DNA of 64,000 bases from Euryodendron excelsum (taxonomy: Eukaryota > Streptophyta > Magnoliopsida > Ericales > Pentaphylacaceae): NCBI GenBank assembly GCA_033060915.1, contig CM065379.1:28326318-28390317 (forward strand). The letters are read 5' to 3'. The position numbers and the translations under genes are program-made. Below the pieces are notes generated by a model. It saw only the letters and a program-made list of their open reading frames with translations. It ran no database searches and had not been told where the DNA came from. Numbering within the stretch: position 1 is the first letter of the stretch; the number at the start of each line of letters is the position of its first letter. Of the stretch, positions 55,901 through 64,000 are shown piece after piece.

Positions 55901-57754
55901 CATATATGAGTGTATATGAGTGTATATGAGCTAGGGTTAAGCATATAGGGGCTAGGGTTTTGTATATGGAGGCTAGGGTTTCGAGAACCTAAAGAAAACT
56001 AGGGTTTGGAAGGGCTTCGAGTTTTGTAATTCGAAAATAGAGTTTTTGGACTGTGGTTGAAGACCCTTTCACACTAGAGGAGGCTTTATATTTATAGACA
56101 GAAGACTGGCTTGGCACCTGCTGTAGTGGCGCTAAGCCAAAAATCTCTAGTGGCACTAGGCCATTTTTTTGCTTGGCGCCCCTAGTAGTGGTGCCAACCA
56201 TTTAGGTAATGTTTAAGGTCGGCAAGTAACGTATCTTCAGAAGATTTGGGTGCCTGTATTAGTGACTACCATGCAATTTTTAGCCTGGCTTCACTATGAC
56301 TGACTCCAAAAAGTCCATGAATGATTTAAAGAGCCAGGAATAGCCCGGAGGGCCCGAAATGGATAGAAACCCCTAAAATAATGTCTCAGGGGTAGTAGAC
56401 TTGAAAAATAATGTCAAAATGTGTTAGAAAGGTTGACCGGGCCATTAAAGGTAAAACGGTTAATCGGGCCGAAAAGCTGCCAGAATGGACTTGGAATGTC
56501 TCTGAAGAAGGCTTGAGGCTCAGAAACATTAGCTAGAATGATCCAAGAGGTTGTCAGTTTGATACCCATAGCTGGCGTGGTTAGAAAAGGCAACCGATCC
56601 ACTAGGGGCAAAACGGTTATCTTGCATCATGCTTGCTAGAATTGATTTGGAATGATCCGAAAATGCATCGAAAGGCTGGGTATATTATTAAAAGCATCCT
56701 TGGGAGGTTGTCGGTTTGATACCCAGAGCCAGTGTGGTTCCCTGGGCGCTCGGCTATCTAGGGGCAAAATGGTCATTTTGACCGGAGGGTCTCAGAATTG
56801 GCCCAGAACCGACTAGAAGGCACCCAATCATGCCAAATTGTCCTTGAGACAATTTTCGAAGGGTGGACTTACCACTTTGAGGACTTAGGTACTCTCTCAA
56901 AAAAGCGTGCCGTAAAGTTCAAAGGGCAATTTGGTCATTTTTTACTAGAGTGGGCTAGCAGGCAGTGGTGTTGATCTTGGTTTTGAGTGTTTTTGTCACT
57001 CTGACAATTTGTGATGAGTTGGTTTCTAAATGTAACTCATCCTTTGGTAAACGTGTCACGGCCAAGAGGCGAATTCGATTTCATGACATAGGGCTTTATT
57101 GGCAATTCCCAATGTCGACCTGTTTACGAGTGTTTCTGCCACTCTGATGGTTGCAAAGTTTGCGAGTACTTTCGTTACTCTAAGGGGTCATGATCATTAC
57201 AGAGACTACCTGATCTCGGGAAGCTGCTAGGTGGACTTATTGCTTAAGGAATCAACTTTTTCGAAAGGCGTGCTGAAACTGACATTCTTCATTGGTGGGG
57301 TAAAAGGCACCAAAAGTGGATCATTCTACCATCTAAGGGACTTCGGGTCTCATCCCGGTCAATTGGTTTGAAGGGACTTACCGTTTTAAAGAATTTTCTC
57401 AAAAAATATGCCGAGTTGGTGAGTCTTACCGTCTGAGGGATTAACTTTCTTGAAAGACGTGCCAAACTTGATTTGAACTTGAACTGGACTGGAATTGGAT
57501 TTTGATCTTGGAATTGAGATTGAAACGGGGACTTCCCGTCTTCGAGAAGACATGCCCATTGGAATTGGACTGGATAATGCCCCAAGGGCATTTTGGTCAT
57601 CTCGCATCTACTTGGGCCCAATAGGCCTGTAAAGCGATTGATTGACTGGATCATGTTTGGAAAGCTGGTTTGAACTAGAATATGTCTATATTGACTTGAA
57701 CTCAAGTCTGGACAAACTAGAGGCTGCCGAGCGGGCAAACATGGGGTGCTTACC
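52954..57754 (-). mobile_element. S4: LTR without target duplication (4.8 kb)
   Basis: On the minus strand from GGTAAGCACCCCATGTTTGC (first T mutated to G) at 57754 to GGGCACAACA at 52954. Flanks are CCCGT on the left and TTATA on the right, with no duplication. It holds TATAAATATA at 56098-56089, a donor near 55772, the quasi-repeat tract 53780-55180, a duplicated CACGTG block (55471 and 55572) and a diverged tRNA-Arg complement. It is probably the product of recombination between LTRs at two different sites. Confidence 0.8.
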
Positions 57755-59377
57755 TTATAACTTAGCCTATATTACGATTCTAAAACAAAGCCTTCTCAGA
57801 TTGAAAGACTGGCTACTTATCACTCTGCCAAAGTTCTTGTAAGTCATTGCTCAAGCCCCTGAGGGTTAAAAGTTTAAGCCAAATAATCCCAGATACTAAC
57901 CCAAGTAGAAAGTCAGAGTTTATCAAAATGATGAGAAAGGTACAAAATGCAATCATCATCCAATCAAGGTAGGGTTTCGCCAAATGATAGACCAAACCCC
58001 TAAAAAAGGAGTTGCCATTCCGAGGATGCAAAGCTCGATAGCACCCCATTCCTTTTGTTAGTTATTATATCTTTCACACGTGCATGCATTTTATACAAAT
58101 TTTGGCCTGAGCTTCGCATACATATGAAATAGCTCCCTGTAGAAGCAAAAGTCACCAATGTAATTCAATTCCGTATTTAACACATGTAATAAACATACAT
58201 CATTAACATCATGTTAGTCCTAACTGTTTCCTTGTTCATGCATCTGTCCATATTGTTAGCTATCTGAATCATAAACATCTATCTTGTTTAAGGATTACAA
58301 ATAAAAAGGATTGACAAAAAAACTAAAAATACATATCCTGGACATGGTGCAGAAGAGAAGATAGGCCTATGACAAGGGGCACTCGTCAAGAGTCAAAGTC
58401 AATGTATGGGTCAAAATTTCCAAAACTCAACTCAGGAGGAGGCAGCTGACTACTAGAAGCACCAACATCCTACAAGAAAGAAGAGCTTGAATTAGTAAAG
58501 CAGAGGAATAACTAAACAATGCCATAATAAAAAAGAGAGAGAGGATAACATACCCCACCACCTCCCATTTGAGCCAACTATGCGGTCAAAGCAGCTACCT
58601 CAGTCCGGTATTGGTCCCTCTCCATCTGGAACTGGGCTCTCTTGGTCTGGTACCAGTCTCTATGATCCCTCATGGCAGCTAACTTAGCTTAAGCCACAAA
58701 TCCCCTAGCCGGATGCCACAAGTCTACTACCTCTTGGCCCATGGCATAACCTCTGACCACCAACTCGAAATGGGTTAAGGCACTTATGGAGTGAGCCCCG
58801 AAATGTGGGGCATAGTCAGTCTCTAGAGGAAGCAAAAAACTAGTACCCAGATGACTCTCTTGATATGGAATAGGGACCCCCTCGACCAAAGCTCCAACAT
58901 ATACTCCGGTGGATCCCCGGCTAACCGAAATTCCTTGTGGAACTAGTGGCAACGCCAGTCTCCCAGATAGGACTCCCAAGACTCATCACTGAGAAAGGAA
59001 ATCCTCGATAGGGATATCGGGACCAGATACCTAATTGCCTCATAATGAACCGATCCAACAAAGGGCCGTCAAGTCACATCTCTCGCCAATATCAACTCCA
59101 GGTTCGCCCGTATTGTCACTAAGTTAGTAATCTCAAATCGATGGGCCACATAATCACAAGCCCATCTTAAAGCTCGAGGACAAAGGTCAACCTCTACTAC
59201 CTCTGGACGGTGAATTGGCAAACACTCATAACTCCACCAGACCAGAAACGGCTATAACCCGCTCACACTACCCCAATAGGAGGAAGTTCGGATCTGTATG
59301 GATCTGAGGAAGCGTCTAAAAGAGAAAGACCCCCAGTCCAACTCTGGCAAGGCTCCCAAGTCAACTACCACACTCAC
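57755..59377 (+). mobile_element. E6: 3' internal fragment with antisense ORF
   Basis: Noncoding sequence (57755-58400) is followed by an antisense ORF relic on the minus strand, which means the parent element is on the plus strand. It could be the 3' region of E5 or of E4. The right end is interrupted by LTR S5 in the middle of the ORF. Confidence 0.6.
58400..59377 (-). pseudogene. E6 antisense ORF, C-terminal part
   Basis: Read from 59377 the frame gives ALPELDWGSFSFRRFLRS, then PEVVEVDLCPRALRWACDYV, then EAIRYLVPISLSRISFLSDE, with two in-frame stops. A frameshift leads to the frame 58979-58689 and then a coiled-coil-like tail (MRDHRDWYQTKRAQFQMERD) and a C-terminus similar in layout to the E2 copy. 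It is consistent with the C-terminal half of the same PMD/DUF7745-like protein. Function unknown; no ORF is intact. Confidence 0.5.
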
Positions 59378-60150
59378 TGTAAGCACCCCATTTTTCACCG
59401 CTTGGCAGTCTACACTTTGTCCAGACTTGTACTCAAGTTAATATGGACGTATTCCAATCGAAATTAACTCTCTAAGTCAAAATCTCATCTGTCCATCGCT
59501 TCGCGAGCCCGCCAGGCCCAAATAGAGGCAAAATGACCAAAATGCCCTTAGGGGCATTGTTATCTCCAATTCCAACTTCAATCCCTCTCTCGAGACAGTT
59601 TATAACTTGAGATGGTCCCAAATCAGGCACGTCTTTTCGGAGACTGTAAGTCCCCTTTCCAATCCCTCTCTCGAGACAGTTTATTCCTCAAGACTGTTCC
59701 AAATTAGGCACGTCTTTTCAAAGATGATAAGTCCCCTTTCTAATCCCTCTCTCGAGACAGTTTATTCCTCTAGACGATCCCAAATCAGGCACGTCTTTTC
59801 AGAGACGGTAAGTCCCCTTTCCAATCCCTCTCTCGAGACAGTTTCAAATCAGGCACGTCCTTTCGGAGACGATAAGTCTCCTTTTGAATCCCTCTCTCGA
59901 GACAGTTTATTCCTCAAGATGGTTCCAAATTAGGCACGTCTTTTCGGAGACAATAAGTCCCCTTTCCAATCCCTCTCGAGAGACAGTTTATTTCTCGAGA
60001 CGGTCCGAGTAGCGGAAATACTCGTAAACATCACAACCGTTCGAGTAGCGGAAGTACTCGTAAACAGGTCGATATAGGGAATTGCCAACAAATCCCTGTG
60101 TCACGATGACCACCGTTAGAGTGGTAGAAACACTCAAAACCTAGGTCAAC
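59378..60150 (+). mobile_element. S5: LTR, U3 part, interrupted by S6
   Basis: Starts TGTAAGCACCCCATTTTTCACC after CTCAC, inside the E6 antisense ORF, with no polypurine tract before it. So it is a solo LTR or a 5' LTR of another insertion. It has about five units of the hairpin array (59586-60003; one unit is short) and GAGTAGCGGAAATACTC-type hairpins. It is broken at 60150 by S6; the rest lies right of the window. Confidence 0.82.
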
Positions 60151-63100
60151 TGTCGCATCCAGATTTTTTGCACTCGAGGAATACTCACACAAGTGGGAAA
60201 AATACTGTATTCTCTCGTTAGAACTCACCCTCCTAGAAGAATGAGTGCGACTAGGTTTGAATTGAAAATAGGTTTGAATAAAGGGCTTTTGAAAAAGATT
60301 CGGAGTCGCCACCTAACTTGATTAAGGTGAGTTAGGTCACCTAAAAACTAAGCATAATCCGAAAACTACACTTAGGGTTTTGGAAAAAATATTTTTGAAA
60401 ATATCTCCTCAAGAGAGGGTCTTTAAGAAAAACAGGTTGTTTGGCAACCTTTGGAAAACATTTAGCCCTTTTTAGAAAAATGACTCCATTTGGTCTTTGA
60501 AAACAGTGATCCTAGGTTCGGAGGTTAGTTACGTGTAGGGAAGATGCACTAAGCTATCACCCTACCCCGCCCTTTCGGTACCTACATGTCAATTTACCCT
60601 AGATTCACCTATGAGAGTCTTTAACTAACTCGTGTTCAACCCTATTCACTTTAGAAAAACAATGTTTGAAAACTAATTTAGCATGATGCATGATATGCAA
60701 GTGCAAGATGAGAGAATTGAAAAATAGATTTGAAAAGAGATTGATTTGAAATTGATTTGATTTGGAAATAGACTTGAAGAAATAGAATTGAAATTGGAAA
60801 GCTTGAAAATTAAAAGTAGAAGTTTGAAAATAGAAATTTTGAAATTGGAAAGTTGAAAGTAAATTGGAATTTGAGATTTGAAAAGATTTTGGAAACCGCA
60901 CCCATGAGGGTGGAATTGAAAGTTGGAAACGTATTGTGACCGCACCTATGAAGGTTGCCTACGTATCCCTTCGGGGGAATCAGGTCAGTCGTAGTTTGGA
61001 CAAGAGTCCGATTGAAAAGAGATTGATTTGAAAAGAGAGATTGAATTGAAAATTGAATTTGATTTGAGATTAGAAAAGGAGATTGGAAATTGAAAAGATT
61101 GGACTTGCTTTGGAAAGATTGATTTTGGAAAAACTTGGTTTTGGAAAGATGAAGGTTTAGGAAACCTAGACTTAGGAAAGGTAGGAGACCTAGGAAAAAC
61201 TTGAGATTAAGGAAGATTTGACTCGAACATTGGACTTGGAAAGATTGGACTTTAGGAAATGTTCGAATTAGGAAAGGCCCGTTTTAGGAAAGCGTCATTT
61301 TTGAAAAGTTTCAAATTAAGAAAGTTTTGAATTAAGAAAGTTTTGAATTAGGAAAGTTTTGAATTAAGAAAATTTTGAAATTAGAAATGTTTGAAAAAGG
61401 GAAGTTTTGATTTTGGAAAGTTTTGAAAATACGAAAGTTTCGTTTTGGAAAAGTTTGAAAAAGGAAAGTTTTCACTTTAGGAAATGTTTGAAAAAAAAAG
61501 GAAGTTTCAACTTAAGAAAGTCTTGAATTAAGAAAGTTTTGAATTTAGAAAAGTTTTAGATTTGAAAAGATTTTGAAGTTTTGGAAAGTTTAGAATTTGG
61601 AAAGATTTAGGTTTAGAAAGATTCAACTTAAGAAAGTTTCAAATTTAGGAAGCTTAGAATTTTAGAAAGATTTGAAATTTAGAAAGTTTAGGATTTAGAA
61701 AATTTTAGAATTTAAATTTTAGAAAGTCTTGAAATTAGGAAAGGCTTGAGTTTAGGAAATGTTTGAGTTTGAAAACTTAGATTTGAAAAGTTAAGATTTG
61801 AAAGGAGGGTAGAATTAGGAAATGGTTGAATTAAGAAAGATTTTTATGTTCAAGTTTTGGAAACTTAAGATTTAGGAAAGTAGAAGTTTGGGAAGGATTT
61901 GAATTAGAAAAGAATTGGATTTTGAAACTTAAGGAAAGGTTTAAAATTTAGGTTTTAGGAAACTTATGGTTTAGGAAGGAATTGAATTAGGAAAGGTTTG
62001 GACTAGGAAGGGATTGGATTTGGTTTCTAAAAGAAAAGATTTGATTTTGTTTCCAAAAACGGAGGACGGGATTTAGTTTCCTAAACTGGGAGATTTGATT
62101 CGGTTTCCTAAAGGGAAGGTAGGACTTGGCTAGGATTTGGAAAGGAAAATTCTAGAAACCCCTAGATTTGGAAAATTGTTGTTTTGACGTAGAAAAGAGG
62201 TTTTGGAAACATGTATGGTTTTGATATAGAAAACAAAAGATTTTGGAAACCTAGGTTTGGGGCAAAGTTTGAAAATCATGTTTTTGGAAAGAAAACTAGG
62301 GTTCCCTAATTGTGGGTTCTAGGGTTTGGTTTGGGCTCTAAGGAAAGAGTTTTTTTTGGAAAACGCATTTTTGGAAACGAAGGTTTTCTAGAAGGGAATC
62401 CTCGGGAGGAGTTTTTTGGAAAGCATGTTTTTGGAAACGTAGAGTTTAGAAAGAAAATCCTATAGGGAAATTTCTAAAAGGAAGATTCTAGGAGGAGAGT
62501 TTTTAGAAAGATTTTTAGGGAGTGTTTTTAGAAAGTGAATTTTGAGGAAAGAAAGTTTTGGAAAGAAGTTGAAAAAGAGATTTTGAAAGGGAGTTTTTGA
62601 AATCAATTTTGAAGAGGGGAGTTTTAGGAAAGGATATTGAAAAAGAGATTTTTAGGAAGAGATTTTTGAAGAAAGAAGTTTTTAGAAGGTGTAAAAACAT
62701 CTCACTTTCCTAAAGCAATTCTAACCATAAGAAGGCTAGAACCACTTTAAGAAAGTGGTTTTGAAAACAAGGTTTGAAAATATAGACCAAAAGGCCACTT
62801 TTAATATAACACTTTCCTAAAGCAACCCTAGCCATGGAAAGGCTAGAATCACCCTAGGATTGTGATTTTGAAAACATGTTTTTGAGAAAGAGCTTTTGAT
62901 GTAATTTTGAAAACAAGTTCGAAAACGATTTTTGAAAACAACTTTTTGAAAACGAATTTTGGAAGATGCAAGACTATGATATGCACAATGCAATTTGGGG
63001 TCGTGAACATACAAGGTTAAGGCTTCACCACATAATCAAGGGGGCCGGACCCACGTGGTCTTTGGTTAGACTAGAAGAAAGCCCCCGACACGGTGACTCT

Positions 63101-64000
63101 CCCATAGTCCAATCCTACACATGGACCGGGAATCCCCTTGTTTCAAGCATGCAAAGAAAGGGGGGAAAAGAGATGGGGGATTAAAATAGAGAAAACCCAA
63201 GTGGGTTGGAGAGAGAAGAGAGAGGGGGGAAGTGCAGAAAATTAAATAGGGAGCCTACCTTGTTTCTTGTTTATTTTGCGCACCGTGCAGTCTTCGGTCT
63301 TCGGTCTTGATCTTCACCCTCAGTCTTCAAGGATTGTCTTCAAGCTTTGAATGGCTGCTCTTCAAGTCTTGAGAGAGTGGTTGAAGGCTAGTGTATGAGT
63401 GTATAGAGGTGTGTATGAGTGTATAGGAGGCTAGGGTTTGTGTATAGTGGCTAGGGTTTGGAAAACCTAGGGAGGCTAGGGTTTTTGGAGGTGCTCGAGC
63501 TTTGTGTATCAGATTGTGTGATTTTTAGGTTAAGTTTGCAGATCCCTTTCACGTTGATCGAGGCTCTGTATTTATAGAAGTTGGACAAGCCTAGCGCCTG
63601 TTGCAGTGGCGCCAGGGCAAAGTTTATACTGGCGCCACTAGGAGTGGCGCCAGCCATTTAGGAAACAATTAAGGTCGGCAAGCAACGTATCTTTGACTAG
63701 ATTTGGGCGCCTGTACTAGTGACTACCATGTAAACTTTAGGCTGGCTTCACTAGGAGTGACTCCGGAAAGTCCGGCAATGATTTGAAGGAGCCGGGAGTG
63801 ACCTGGAAGGCCGGAAAGGAGCAGGAACACTTAAAATAGTGTCCTGGAGGTATTTGACTGGAAAAGTGAGGATTGGATGTGTCGGAAAGGTAGACCGAGC
63901 CTTTAGGGGCAAAACGGTCAATCAGACCGGAAAACTGTCGGGACAGACTCAAACTGTCCCGGAAGAAGACTTGGGATCTGGAAACATTATTTAGAATGTT
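60151..64000 (-). mobile_element. S6: LTR in opposite orientation, cut by the window edge
   Basis: Its end on the minus strand is CTGGATGCGACA at 60151, after TCAAC of the S5 LTR. It holds a tRNA-Arg complement at 60302-60311, a hairpin block near 60990, the quasi-repeat tract 61015-62700, a CACGTG block near 63053, a donor near 63252, TATA at 63576-63567, a GGCGCC cluster at 63590-63660 and the start of the U3 repeats. No PBS lies next to 60151, so it is solo or a 3' LTR. Confidence 0.88.

Overview
The window looks like plant nuclear DNA, most likely pericentromeric or otherwise repeat-rich heterochromatin of a flowering plant. No cellular gene was found. Nearly every base can be assigned to one family of very large Ty3/Gypsy LTR retrotransposons of the Tat/Ogre type. 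The evidence is the RT-RNaseH-extra RNaseH-integrase order, a primer binding site (PBS) matching the 3' end of plant tRNA-Arg, LTRs of 2.5-5.3 kb that begin TGTAAGC and usually end GACA, and an antisense ORF between pol and the 3' LTR. The species cannot be told from the sequence.

Layout, left to right. E1 (1-8756, minus) is a gag-only element with post-gag region, decayed gag (846-2852), leader, PBS and 5' LTR (4406-8756). It sits inside the 3' LTR of E2. E2 (8757-29630, minus) has a 3' LTR remnant, an antisense ORF on the plus strand (12635-13991), a decayed pol (15202-18542), no gag, a leader, a PBS and a 5' LTR (24560-29630). Solo LTR S1 (18869-24183, target duplication CCTTT) splits the E2 leader. 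E3 (29631-39819, plus) is the 3' part of another copy: antisense ORF start, its intron, polypurine tract and 3' LTR, the last split by solo LTR S2 (32780-37539, AACAC). E4 (39820-40603) is a leader fragment. E5 (40604-52953, plus) is a second gag-only element with 5' LTR, PBS, leader split by solo LTR S3 (43187-48286, ATCTT), and gag. S4 (52954-57754, minus) is an LTR without target duplication. E6 (57755-59377) is a 3' fragment with the antisense ORF. S5 (59378-60150, plus) and S6 (60151-64000, minus) are nested LTRs cut by the window edge.

How the parts may work together (inference). The LTR promoter has a TATA box and upstream GGCGCC palindromes. Its transcript carries a conserved splice donor, and a strong acceptor lies just before gag, so gag mRNA could be made by removing a roughly 3.8-kb leader intron that contains U5, the PBS and the leader. 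The pol-bearing element lacks gag and the two gag-bearing elements lack pol, so the members may have complemented each other. The antisense ORF resembles plant mobile domain/DUF7745 proteins and appears to have its own upstream region and 5'-UTR intron. The LTR U3 carries arrays of short hairpins whose stems show compensatory changes. All coding regions are now broken, so the locus is a fossil nest.
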